This document shows, in pieces, positions 1 through 6,310 of a stretch of DNA of 6,913 nucleotides. The position numbers were made by a program, and so were the translations under genes. Positions within the stretch are counted from its first letter, which is position 1. Each line of letters opens with the position of its first letter. The stretch is from Oscillibacter sp. (GTDB lineage Bacteria; Bacillota; Clostridia; Oscillospirales; Oscillospiraceae): NCBI GenBank assembly GCA_003522105.1, contig DPGF01000088.1, positions 7,567 through 14,479 on the forward strand, in the 5' to 3' direction. A model generated the notes under the pieces. It did no database searches, was not told the origin of the DNA, and saw only the letters and a list, made by a program, of their open reading frames with translations.

Positions 1-756
1 GTGCCGACCTACGTGCACTGCTCCCCCGTCATGCGCGACGCGCAGCATAAGATGAGTAAACGCAACGGCGACCCGAGCTATGAAGACCTCAAGGCGCAGG
101 GCTTCCTGACGAACGCCATCCTCAACTATGTGGCGCTGCTCGGCTGGTCGCCGCGCGGCGAGCAGAGCGAGCAGGAGTTCTTTACGCTCGACGAGCTGGT
201 GGAAGCCTTCGACATTGGCGGCATCTCCAAGTCCCCCGCCATCTTCGACATTGAAAAGCTCACGTATTTCAACGCCAACTATCTGCGCAACCTTACGCCG
301 GAAGAATTCTGCAAGGTCGCTGAGCCTTACATTCGTGAGAGCGTTAAGAACGAGGCGTATTCCGCTTCTGAGATCGCCGCGCTCTTGCAGGCGCGCTGCG
401 AAAAGCTCACCGACATTCCCGAAAAAGTCGACTTCTTCGACGCTCTCCCCGATTACAGCGTTGAATACTACACGAACAAGAAGTCCAAGACCAACGCGGA
501 AGTCTCGCTCGACATGCTCACGAAGGTTCTTCCCAAGCTTGAAGAACTTCCCGAGTGGACGAACGAAGCCCTCCACGATATGCTCGTTTCCTTCGCCGAG
601 GAGCTCGGCGTGAAGAACGCAACGCTCATGTGGCCGCTGCGCATCGCCGCCGCGGGCAAGCTCGTCACGCCCGGCGGCGCAGTCGAGATCTGCCACATTC
701 TCGGCCGCGAGGAAACGATCCGCCGCGTCAAGGCAGGCATCGCCAAGCTCGCATGA
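1..756 (+). CDS. gltX: Glutamyl-tRNA synthetase, C-terminal half (5' end outside window)
   Basis: Class I aminoacyl-tRNA synthetase that charges tRNA-Glu with glutamate in the cytoplasm. The visible 251 residues open just before the second class I signature: HKMSKRNGD at residues 16-24, where KMSKR (17-21) is the ATP-binding loop. The family-typical stretches LNYVALLGWSP and ISKSPAIFDIEKL follow, then the helical anticodon-binding domain. GluRS proteins are usually about 480-500 residues and the KMSKS loop sits near the middle, so roughly half the gene lies before the window. The GTG at position 1 is an internal valine codon, not a start: the HIGH motif and Rossmann fold are missing. The stop TGA (754-756) overlaps the ATG of the next gene. 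Whether the enzyme is discriminating or also misacylates tRNA-Gln cannot be judged from this half. Confidence 0.96.
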   Translation: MPTYVHCSPVMRDAQHKMSKRNGDPSYEDLKAQGFLTNAILNYVALLGWSPRGEQSEQEFFTLDELVEAFDIGGISKSPAIFDIEKLTYFNANYLRNLTPEEFCKVAEPYIRESVKNEAYSASEIAALLQARCEKLTDIPEKVDFFDALPDYSVEYYTNKKSKTNAEVSLDMLTKVLPKLEELPEWTNEALHDMLVSFAEELGVKNATLMWPLRIAAAGKLVTPGGAVEICHILGREETIRRVKAGIAKLA

Positions 757-1361
757 TCTCACAATTCTGCCCCACGCTTTCGAAAGACCTTCTCAAGCGT
801 GAATTTCTCAACACCGCCGCCGCCTTCGCTGTGCTGGCGGTGTTGGGCTTTGCCGCCGGAATGCTCTTTCCAGACGCAGCGCAGCAGCTGCTCGACCGTT
901 TTGCCGCACAGCTTGAGCAGCTCGGCCTTTCCAGCAACGTACCGCAGTCACAGATGATGGCGACGCTTTTTTTCAACAACGTCACCGCGTCGCTTCTTGC
1001 AATGCTCTACGGTCTTATTCCGTTTGTGCCGCTCAGCGCGCTTGCGCTCGGCACGAATGCGCTGCTGCTCGGCGCGTTTGCCGCCCTCTATCAGCACCAC
1101 GGGATCGGTCTCGGCGTTTACTTTATCGGGATCCTGCCGCATGGCATCTTTGAGCTGCCCGCGCTGATCCTTTCCTGCACGCTCGGACTTCTCATCTGCC
1201 GCACGGGAACGGAAAAACTCCGCAAAAGGAGCGATGTGTCTTTCCTGCGCCGCGTGCTGGACTGCAACCGCGTCTTTCTATCCTTCGTCGCGCCGCTGCT
1301 GCTCGTCGCCGCGCTTGTTGAAGCGTACATCACGCCCGCACTTTTGAAGCTTGTGATGTGA
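753..1361 (+). CDS. spoIIM: SpoIIM-family (DUF95) integral membrane protein
   Basis: Predicted 202-residue polytopic membrane protein of the stage II sporulation protein M family. Hydrophobic segments lie near residues 20-40, 72-95, 97-113, 118-150 and 175-196. The stretch LPHGIFELPA (128-137) is the most family-like feature, together with FFNNVTAS (73-80). In Bacillus, SpoIIM works with SpoIID and SpoIIP in peptidoglycan remodelling during engulfment; many clostridial members occur outside sporulation loci and their role is unknown. The start at 753 is chosen because its ATG overlaps the gltX stop as ATGA, and the longer in-frame upstream extension would run entirely inside gltX. No strong Shine-Dalgarno is visible, so translational coupling to gltX is likely. 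No T-rich terminator follows before the next promoter. The family call is good; the exact function is inferred. Confidence 0.85.
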   Translation: MISQFCPTLSKDLLKREFLNTAAAFAVLAVLGFAAGMLFPDAAQQLLDRFAAQLEQLGLSSNVPQSQMMATLFFNNVTASLLAMLYGLIPFVPLSALALGTNALLLGAFAALYQHHGIGLGVYFIGILPHGIFELPALILSCTLGLLICRTGTEKLRKRSDVSFLRRVLDCNRVFLSFVAPLLLVAALVEAYITPALLKLVM

Positions 1362-1370
1362 CCGCAACGG

Positions 1371-1399
1371 TTGACTTTCGCACTCCGCCTCTATATAAT
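1371..1399 (+). promoter_or_regulatory. Sigma-A promoter of the MATE-GNAT operon
   Basis: TTGACT (1371-1376) and a perfect TATAAT (1394-1399) are separated by exactly 17 bp. Transcription would start near 1406, giving an untranslated leader of about 147 nt before the MATE start codon. The near-consensus boxes suggest high basal initiation, which fits control at the level of termination in the leader. Confidence 0.85.
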
Positions 1400-1405
1400 T
1401 GAGCC

Positions 1406-1552
1406 TGTCAAGATATTGTAGCTTTTTATCTGCTGTTTCTTCAGGATTTGGGGAAAAGCACCGCAGCCGCGGCGCTTTTCCTTTTTCAGCAGCTTCATCG
1501 CATCAGTCAGAGTCTATTGTTGTCCCGCCGCGGGACAGAGAGAGAGGTTCGC
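1406..1552 (+). promoter_or_regulatory. Structured leader RNA with antiterminator pairing
   Basis: The 5' arm of the terminator, GGAAAAGC (1452-1459), can instead pair with upstream GCTTTTT (1421-1427), seven pairs including one G-U. The two pairings exclude each other, as in an antiterminator/terminator switch. CTGCTG (1430-1435) can also pair with CAGCAG (1487-1492) around the terminator. A second tight hairpin, TGTCCCG/CGGGACA with loop CCG (1521-1537), sits just before the Shine-Dalgarno GAGAGG (1542-1547) and leaves it free. I do not recognise a known riboswitch class. Only about 45 nt lie between the predicted transcript start and the terminator stem, short for most aptamers. No leader peptide with a ribosome site is visible. 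Confidence 0.5.
1451..1486 (+). terminator. Intrinsic terminator (attenuator) in the MATE leader
   Basis: GGAAAAGC (1452-1459) pairs with GCTTTTCC (1474-1481). After one A-C mismatch the stem continues with CCGC/GCGG (1461-1464 with 1469-1472) and an AGCC loop. Five Ts follow (1482-1486). It lies 45 nt after the predicted transcription start and 66 nt before the MATE start codon, so it would stop the operon's own transcript unless relieved. Alternatively it ends a short RNA of about 80 nt. Confidence 0.75.
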
Positions 1553-2914
1553 ATGGCGCAAACAGTTACGGCAAAGCAGACCGTCCAGAATATGACCGAG
1601 GGGAGTCCCGTTTCCCTGATCCTGCGCTTCGCGCTGCCCATATTCATCAGTCAGGTCTTTCAGCAGCTTTACAGCACGGCAGACGCCTTCATTGTGGGAA
1701 AATACCTCGGCACGAACGCCTTTGCCGCCGTCAGCTCGTCCGGCACGCTCATCATGCTGCTCACGAGTCTTTTTATCGGTACGGCCATGGGCGCAGGCGT
1801 TGCCATTTCCAAATATTTCGGCGCAGATGACTATGAAAACGTCTCGCGCGCCATTCACACGAATCTGGCGTTCGGCATTGTTTCCGGTGCGATCCTGACG
1901 GTCATCGGCGTTTTCCTCACGCCGACGTTCCTCATCTGGATGAATACCGACGCGCAGGTCATGCCGCAGGCGGTCGAATACTTCCGCTACTACTTCCTCG
2001 GCGTGCTGGCAACGGTGCTTTACAATATGTGCACGAGCATCTTAAACGCCCTTGGCGACAGCCGCCGCCCGCTGCATTACCTCATCGTGTCCTCGCTCAT
2101 CAACATCGTGCTTGACCTTCTCTTCATCGGCGTGTTCCGTTGGGGCGTGTGGTCCGCCGCGGTGGCGACCGTTCTCTCTCAGGGCACGAGCTGTGTGCTC
2201 TGCCTGATCCACCTGCTCAAAAAGGGCGAGGTCTACACCGTCACGCCGCGCAACATCCGCTTCCACGCCAGTATGCTGAGCGAAATTATTCGCTACGGTC
2301 TGCCATCCGGTGTGCAGAACTGCGTCATCGGCCTTGCCAACGTCATCGTCCAGTCGCAGATCAACTCCTTCGGCATGCTTGCCATGGCCGCCTACGGTGC
2401 GCACTGCAAGATCGAAGGCTTCGCTTTCCTGCCCATCACGAGCTTTACGATGGCTTGTACCACGTTCGTGGGGCAGAACCTCGGCGCCAGGCAGTATGAC
2501 CGTGCCAAGCGCGGCGCGCGCTTCTGCATTCTCATCGCCGTCATTATGGCTGAGCTGATCGGTCTTTGTTACTACCTCTGGGCAAGTGAGCTCATCACAC
2601 TTTTCGACAGCACACCCGGCGTTATCGCCCTCGGTGTGCAGCAGGCGCGCACGGTATCGCTCTTCTACTGCCTGCTGGCCTTCTCGCATTCCATCGCCGC
2701 GGTCTGCCGCGGCGCGGGCCGCGCGGTCGTACCGATGATGATCATGCTCTCGGTGTGGTGTGTCATCCGCATCATCTACATCATGCTCGTTGTCCATTTC
2801 ATCGGCGAGATCGGTTACATTTACTGGGCCTATCCCCTCACCTGGGCCATCAGCTCCACCATCTACCTCATTTACTATCTGCGCTCCGACTGGGTGCATG
2901 GCTTTGAGAGGTGA
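1553..2914 (+). CDS. MATE-family multidrug/toxin exporter
   Basis: 453-residue inner-membrane antiporter of the MATE family (NorM/DinF/MepA type), which uses a Na+ or H+ gradient to export drugs, cationic dyes or other small molecules. The N-terminal MTEGSPVSLILRFALP (14-29) and the following QVFQQLYSTADAFIVG are typical of Firmicute MATE proteins. Two MatE repeats, roughly residues 20-180 and 245-410, contain about twelve hydrophobic segments; the length is normal. The frame is open back to a TTG at 1448, but that region is the terminator hairpin and has no ribosome site. ATG 1553 has GAGAGG five bases upstream and is the supported start. The gene is first in an operon with the GNAT gene. 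Substrate cannot be predicted from sequence. Confidence 0.93.
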   Translation: MAQTVTAKQTVQNMTEGSPVSLILRFALPIFISQVFQQLYSTADAFIVGKYLGTNAFAAVSSSGTLIMLLTSLFIGTAMGAGVAISKYFGADDYENVSRAIHTNLAFGIVSGAILTVIGVFLTPTFLIWMNTDAQVMPQAVEYFRYYFLGVLATVLYNMCTSILNALGDSRRPLHYLIVSSLINIVLDLLFIGVFRWGVWSAAVATVLSQGTSCVLCLIHLLKKGEVYTVTPRNIRFHASMLSEIIRYGLPSGVQNCVIGLANVIVQSQINSFGMLAMAAYGAHCKIEGFAFLPITSFTMACTTFVGQNLGARQYDRAKRGARFCILIAVIMAELIGLCYYLWASELITLFDSTPGVIALGVQQARTVSLFYCLLAFSHSIAAVCRGAGRAVVPMMIMLSVWCVIRIIYIMLVVHFIGEIGYIYWAYPLTWAISSTIYLIYYLRSDWVHGFER

Positions 2915-2919
2915 GGCCG

Positions 2920-3537
2920 ATGACAGACGCTTCCTTCCGTTTCCGCATCGCAACGCCGGACGACGCGCCGGCGCTGCTTGCGATCTACGCGCCGTATGTT
3001 GAAAACACTGCCATCTCGTTTGAATACGCCGTCCCGTCGGTCGAGGAATTCCGCAGCAGGATCGAAGGGGTACGGAAAAGCTACCCCTATCTCGTTGCCG
3101 AAGCGGCGGACGGCTCGCTTCTCGGCTACGCCTACACGCACACCTTTATCCCCCGTGCCGCTTACGACCACTGTGCAGAGACGACGATCTATCTCGCCCT
3201 TGATGCGCGCCATCAGGGGCTCGGTAAGCGCCTCTACCGCACACTGGAGGAGCTCTCTCTTGTGCAGAACATCTATAACCTCTATGCTTGCATCGGCGAG
3301 CCACAGGGCGAAGGCGACGAATACCTGACGGACAACAGCATCCGCTTCCACGAGCATCTGGGCTTCCGCCGCATCGGCGTCTTCACGCGCAGCGGCTACA
3401 AGTTCGGCCGCTGGTACGATATGTCGTGGGCAGAAAAGCTGCTGTGCGATCCCCCGGAAACTCCCGCGCCGGTCATTCCCTTTCCCCAACTCGATAAAGC
3501 GCTCGTTGTGGAGATCCTCCTTCGGGCCGGCGAGTGA
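2920..3537 (+). CDS. GNAT acetyltransferase, phosphinothricin N-acetyltransferase-like
   Basis: 205-residue GCN5-related N-acetyltransferase transferring an acetyl group from acetyl-CoA to an amine. Start-to-end features match the PAT/Bar-like subgroup: the N-terminal FRIATPDDAPALLAIYAPYV (8-27), TAISFEY (30-36), LLGYAY (68-72) and the acetyl-CoA pyrophosphate-binding motif RHQGLG (97-102). Late motifs NSIRFHEHLGF (139-149) and GRWYDMSW (163-170) are also typical. ATG 2920 is preferred over GTG 2911 because the sequence GAGGTGAGG (2908-2916), overlapping the MATE stop, is a suitable ribosome site for 2920. The gene begins 5 nt after the exporter stop, so both share a transcript. Many PAT-like proteins act on methionine sulfoximine or related amino acid analogues rather than phosphinothricin; the true substrate is unknown. 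The tail after residue 175 is variable and not diagnostic. Confidence 0.88.
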   Translation: MTDASFRFRIATPDDAPALLAIYAPYVENTAISFEYAVPSVEEFRSRIEGVRKSYPYLVAEAADGSLLGYAYTHTFIPRAAYDHCAETTIYLALDARHQGLGKRLYRTLEELSLVQNIYNLYACIGEPQGEGDEYLTDNSIRFHEHLGFRRIGVFTRSGYKFGRWYDMSWAEKLLCDPPETPAPVIPFPQLDKALVVEILLRAGE

Positions 3538-3562
3538 TACCTGCATCAAGGAGACCTCATCT

Positions 3563-3640
3563 ATGAAGGAAATCCGTTATCCCTTAGCTCCCTCTCAAAG
3601 CGGGCGGACACACAATGCAGCCAAAACGCAGATCGTGTAA
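3563..3640 (+). CDS. Candidate 25-residue small protein
   Basis: A short ORF begins with ATG 3563, preceded by a strong ribosome site AAGGAG (3548-3553) at a 9-nt spacing, and ends with TAA at 3640. Its product starts MKEIRYPLAPSQSGR; it is basic, lacks a membrane segment and matches nothing I recognise. It lies 25 nt after the GNAT stop and 20 nt before the convergent terminator, so it would be the last cistron of the MATE-GNAT operon. It may be a real small protein, or the surviving 5' end of a deleted gene whose ribosome site remains. Confidence 0.35.
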   Translation: MKEIRYPLAPSQSGRTHNAAKTQIV

Positions 3641-3660
3641 GATAAATCGCGGTAAAAACA

Positions 3661-3704
3661 GGAAAGAAGAACCCTCTGCTTTGATGCAGAGGGTTCTTCT
3701 TTCC
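3661..3704. terminator. Bidirectional terminator between converging operons
   Basis: A perfect 19-bp inverted repeat (3661-3679 with 3686-3704) encloses a 6-nt loop TTTGAT. The outer stem is A-rich on the 5' side and T-rich on the 3' side on both strands, so it can work in both directions. It separates the plus-strand MATE-GNAT unit from the minus-strand sigma/anti-sigma unit, whose stop codon is at 3724-3726. On the minus strand a further T-run lies just beyond the stem. Confidence 0.85.
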
Positions 3705-3723
3705 GTAAATGCGGCTTTTCGCC

Positions 3724-4440
3724 CTATGATTCGACGGAAAACGTTTCTCCAAAGACGGCAACGCTGCTCACTGTTTCCGGATCAAGAATTTCGTCCATCC
3801 GGAAGCAGTAGCGCCCGCGCTTATCGGCATAATTCGTTATAAGGAACAACCAGTCCGCCGCGCCGACCGTTTCGCCGTTTTGCAGCGTCACCTCGGGAGC
3901 GATGCTCTCCTTCCCGTCGTCGCTGTGGATGGGCTCAACCGTTTCTTTCAGATCATCCGTTCCCTGCTTGATTTCGCAGGTCAGCGAGAGCGGCGAGACA
4001 TAGAGCGTCGTCAGAACAGCGTTCTTTCCCTCGATCTCGATCGGCTCATTCACCGTGCATAGGCGTCCCGAATCAGTCTCCGGCAGAGTGAATGTGCAGC
4101 TCCAGCGCCCGGGAACGACGAGTTCTTCCAACCAGTTGTCCCGATACAGGCCATTGAGCGTCAACTTCACCTTCGCGCCGAGGAAGTTGAATTCTCCGTC
4201 CAGAGAATGGATCGTCATCAGGATCGCGGCATGGCGGCCCGTCTCATTTTCCGTGTTGCTCGGCAATACCTCCCAGCCAATGCCGTAGGTCTCCATTTTC
4301 ACTCCGTCCCTGGACGTTGCGGACACGCTCCGATCGAATGCGTAGTAGTCCTGATCCAGTATTGTCCCCTCCGGCGCGGTAAAGTCGATGAGGACCGCCG
4401 CACAATAGCGGTCGGCGATGACCTGCTCGATGCGCAGCAC
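3724..4440 (-). pseudogene. Extracytoplasmic part of a DUF4179-like anti-sigma factor, N-terminus lost
   Basis: The frame from 4440 down to the stop at 3724-3726 encodes about 238 residues starting VLRIEQVIADRYCAAVLIDF. Further stretches such as TAPEGTILDQDYYAFD, VPGRWSCTFTLP and LYVSPLSLTCEI, and a final DPETVSSVAVFGETF, resemble the outer domains of DUF4179/DUF5643-type proteins encoded after ECF sigma genes in clostridia. Those proteins normally begin with a cytoplasmic sigma-binding segment and one transmembrane helix, together roughly 100-150 residues. Neither is here. Instead the frame enters sigma-gene DNA in the wrong frame; the residues encoded between 4441 and the nearest upstream ATG at 4501-4503 (MGRSPNSSAFP...) are shadow translation of the sigma factor. 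No signal peptide remains, so any product would be stranded in the cytoplasm. I infer a deletion. The family call rests on overall resemblance, not a strict motif. Confidence 0.7.
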
Positions 4441-4873
4441 CGCGCCGCAGCCGGGTGCGGACGGTCGCGTTGGGAATGCTGAGGAATTGGGAGATCTCCC
4501 CACAAGAGTAGCCCTCGTAATCGTGCAGAAAGATTGGCACGCGGTATTTCTGCGGCAGCGCCATCACAGCATGAAAGAGCTCGCTGTGCTCCGGCGTTTT
4601 GAACGCAAGCTGCTCGGCGTAGTCCTCGATCGGCTCTGTCCTCTTCCATGGAGAAAGGAATGCCCGCTTGCACTCGTTGACCGTGACACGGATAAGCCAG
4701 TGCCTGACGTGGTCTTCGCTCTCAAACGCCTTGTCCGCGCGGTAGAGCTTGAGCAGCACCTCCTGCGTGATGTCGTCCGATTCCGAGCGGCTTTTGGTGT
4801 AGTGGAACGCCAGCCGGAACACCGTGTCCATATACTTTTTTGCAAGATACGAAAACTGTTCTTCTGTCAACAT
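4244..4873 (-). CDS. ECF-type RNA polymerase sigma factor with 3' end replaced (deletion/frameshift)
   Basis: Extracytoplasmic-function sigma-70 factor that would direct RNA polymerase to its own promoter set. Residues 1-145 (4873 down to 4439) are normal: sigma-2 includes DDITQEVLLKLYR (33-45) and HWLIRVTVNECKR (58-70), and the sigma-4 helix-turn-helix spans about 105-145 with ALPQKYRVPIFLHDYEGYS and SIPNATVRTRLRRG. Related proteins continue for another 15-25 residues. Here the frame turns into 64 unrelated residues (AAHRAGHRR onward) that are an out-of-frame reading of the anti-sigma gene, ending at 4244. The start at 4873 has AAGGAG (4880-4885 on this strand) six bases upstream; the in-frame ATG at 4933 lies upstream of the promoter and is rejected. 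The loss includes part of the tail after the DNA-recognition helix and the partner's inhibitory domain, so activity is doubtful but not excluded. Confidence 0.8.
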   Translation of the reverse strand: MLTEEQFSYLAKKYMDTVFRLAFHYTKSRSESDDITQEVLLKLYRADKAFESEDHVRHWLIRVTVNECKRAFLSPWKRTEPIEDYAEQLAFKTPEHSELFHAVMALPQKYRVPIFLHDYEGYSCGEISQFLSIPNATVRTRLRRGAAHRAGHRRPLLCGGPHRLYRAGGDNTGSGLLRIRSERVRNVQGRSENGDLRHWLGGIAEQHGK

Positions 4874-4901
4874 GGGATTCTCCTTGAAAGGCCTTTCACT
4901 T

Positions 4902-4910
4902 ACTATATCA
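4902..4910 (-). promoter_or_regulatory. Extended -10 promoter of the sigma gene
   Basis: On the minus strand TGATATAGT (4910 down to 4902) fits an extended -10 element, TGnTATAAT-like, placing the transcript start about 22 nt before the sigma ATG. No good sigma-A -35 box sits 17 bp upstream. A TGAAAC (4932-4927), which resembles ECF -35 boxes, lies 19 bp from the -10 hexamer. Autoregulation by the ECF factor is therefore possible but weakly supported. Confidence 0.5.
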
Positions 4911-4979
4911 TTTGAAAAGAGGGAATGTTTCATTTTTGAAAAACTTTTTTCGAACGGTGCGGCGCTTTTCCTGCAGGCT

Positions 4980-5028
4980 AAAAAGGAGTCGATTTGTTAT
5001 TTACAAAGTGTATTCAGGTGCTCCTTTT
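4980..5028 (-). terminator. Candidate terminator after the Fic remnant
   Basis: AAAAGGAG (5028-5021 read on the minus strand) pairs with CTCCTTTT (4988-4981), followed by one more T. A nested pairing TTTGT/ACAAA (5007-5003 with 4997-4993) closes part of the long loop. The loop is long and G/C content low, so this is weaker than the other terminators in the window, but it sits between the Fic remnant and the sigma promoter. Confidence 0.4.
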
Positions 5029-5139
5029 GGCGCTTTTCAGGGCTTTTGGAGACTTTCCGTCCGGCATATTGCGCACGTCTTGCCCTATCCGTTCCATTGC
5101 TTCCGCCTACTTATTTCCCCGTGTGGATCTCGGTGTGGG

Positions 5140-5725
5140 TCAGAAAACGCTTTCAAAGAAAACAGTTCTCACCAAATCAGTCACCCCCTGTGTTGACTGA
5201 ATGGCAGCAATCATCAGCAGGTCCGTATCCATGTTAGCAAAACTGATATCGTACCCGGCATTACGGATCAGTTGGGTCAAAAACACCCGCCGAGTCCTGC
5301 CATTCCCCTCACGGCAAGGATGAAGAGAATGGTCACGCAATAAAAATCTACGATTTCCTCTACAAGTTCGCATGGGACAATCCCTTGAAGAAATTACGCT
5401 CCTCCAGTCACCTGAAAATCTATTCTGCATAGCTCCCTATCTGCTCTGCAGGTGTGAACTGTGTACCCTTTTTGCTGATATTGACTGCGCGCACCTCCTC
5501 TGCCCAGTCACACAGGTCAGAAAAACGGAACCGATAGAACGCCTTGTAATGTGCAAAGTCAAATTTTTTGACTTTCAGTACATTCAACCATTCAGCATAG
5601 CAAGCAGAGGTAAGCACGCCCTCAACTTCATTCAGCTTTTCTTCGTCTCTGATGTCAAACTTGTTGATCAAAACCGTCGTACAGGAATAGCAGTTAGTGG
5701 AAATAAAATCAACGCCGTACCCCAT
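5140..5725 (-). pseudogene. Broken Fic/DOC-family AMP-transferase toxin
   Basis: Fic enzymes transfer AMP (or related groups) from nucleotides to target proteins; bacterial toxins of this family modify DNA gyrase or topoisomerase IV. The N-terminal piece (5725-5420) reads VLINKFDIRDEEKLNEVEG, then FDFAHYKAFY and DWAEEVRAVNISKKGTQF, the conserved region before the active site. A TAG at 5422-5420 and a TGA at 5410-5408 interrupt it. The same frame continues as LEERNFFKGLSHANL, shifts near 5370 to ELVEEIVDFYC (5369-5337), and shifts again near 5335 into DHSLHPCREGNGRT. That is the Fic motif HPFxxGNGR with the catalytic His present but Phe replaced by Cys. The piece ends with LTQLIRNAGYDISF... 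and a TGA at 5142-5140. Two stops plus two frameshifts make an active toxin impossible without resequencing surprises. The antitoxin gene lies directly upstream and overlaps it. Confidence 0.85.
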
Positions 5726-5897
5726 ATCGCACCGTCTTTGACGGACGGCTCAATATCTCCCTGACCAGATCTACAACAGAGACTTCGCCGCTGAGCAAAC
5801 GGATACAGTCACGCTCAGTCTGCTCCGTCACCGTGAAGCCATCCATGTGGGTGGAAGCCAGCGCGTTATTCAGTACTCTGCGTTCCTGTTCACCCAT
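5709..5897 (-). CDS. VbhA-like antitoxin of a Fic toxin
   Basis: 62-residue protein resembling the small VbhA-family antitoxins encoded just before class I Fic toxins. Their inhibitory helix carries (S/T)xxxE(G/N), whose Glu blocks ATP binding in the Fic active site. Here the matching segment is STHMDG (15-20), so the Glu is replaced by Asp. The rest, TERDCIRLLSGEVSVVDLVREIL, fits the helical remainder of the family. The frame is intact and its end overlaps the start of the Fic remnant by 17 nt, the usual toxin-antitoxin arrangement. The ribosome site is poor: GAGAAG about 8 nt before the ATG. With the toxin broken, this gene is probably an orphan under little selection, though antitoxins can persist to neutralise related toxins. 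Confidence 0.7.
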   Translation of the reverse strand: MGEQERRVLNNALASTHMDGFTVTEQTERDCIRLLSGEVSVVDLVREILSRPSKTVRYGVRR

Positions 5898-5947
5898 AAA
5901 ACAATCTTCTCAAAAAGCGATCAAATATCAAAGATAGGCTACCACTT

Positions 5948-6310
5948 TTAAAAGAAGTCATCAATTCCATGTCGAAGATTTTTGATAGTGGAACAATACA
6001 TATTCAGATAACAAAGCGGCAATTGGAGACCGCGCAGCCTCGTTTCCCGGTTCAAAACCGCACCATTGCAATCAAAAAACATGCACCCCCACTCTCTTTG
6101 TAAAAAAGCATCGCGAATCAGAGGGCTGTGAAGGTCATCTTACCCGCATCCATATCGTCATATTCTGCGCTGCTGTATTCAATAATAAGCATTCAGCGGA
6201 AGCAGCCGGTATAGGCCATCTCCGCTGAACTTCCCAAAGTCATTTTTCATTCCATTGCCAACAAGCTGCGGCAGAGTTCTGAGCCCTTGCCATAATAGAT
6301 TCAAAAGAGC
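5948..6310 (-). other. Unrecognised, probably decayed coding sequence in a 580-nt gene-free stretch
   Basis: The region 5898-6478 holds no intact gene. On the minus strand two fragments look protein-like. One (6310-6179, 43 residues) contains LLWQGLRTLPQLVGNGMKND and GLYRLLPLNAYY, ending in TGA. The other (6139-5948, 63 residues) contains IRDAFLQREWGCMFFDCNGA and LRGLQLPLCYLNMYC, ending in TAA. A third reading, EYSSAEYDDMDAGKMTFT, lies between them in another frame. A 5' piece at about 6470-6315 reads EKLQYLCRTRNEVMQSYKT. None matches a family I can name. The order on one strand, upstream of the antitoxin and in shifting frames, suggests one or more degraded genes of the same accessory insertion. 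The stretch is clearly more AT-rich than either flank. Confidence 0.35.

Noticed and set aside
1371..1411. TTGAC...GTCAA inverted repeat flanking the promoter as an operator
   Set aside because: Only five base pairs, 31 nt apart and partly the -35 box itself; expected by chance.
1406..1450. Known riboswitch in the leader
   Set aside because: The 45 nt before the terminator do not match any preQ1, fluoride, guanidine or ppGpp-type core that I recognise.
1448..1552. N-terminal extension of the MATE gene from TTG 1448
   Set aside because: It translates the attenuator hairpin, has no spaced ribosome site, and homologous MATE proteins begin near MTEGSP; ATG 1553 has a proper GAGAGG.
2042..2953. 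303-residue minus-strand ORF across the MATE gene
   Set aside because: Antisense shadow in GC-rich DNA, full of His, Asp and Arg, with no recognisable domain; the opposite strand has an unmistakable MATE protein.
4874..4933. Upstream start of the sigma gene at 4933
   Set aside because: It lies before the extended -10 element at 4902-4910, while ATG 4873 has AAGGAG six bases upstream.
5014..5097. 27-codon minus-strand ORF beginning MERIGQDVRNMPDGK
   Set aside because: Its ribosome site is weak (AGGCGG), it matches nothing known, and it runs up against a hairpin; chance is as likely as a gene.
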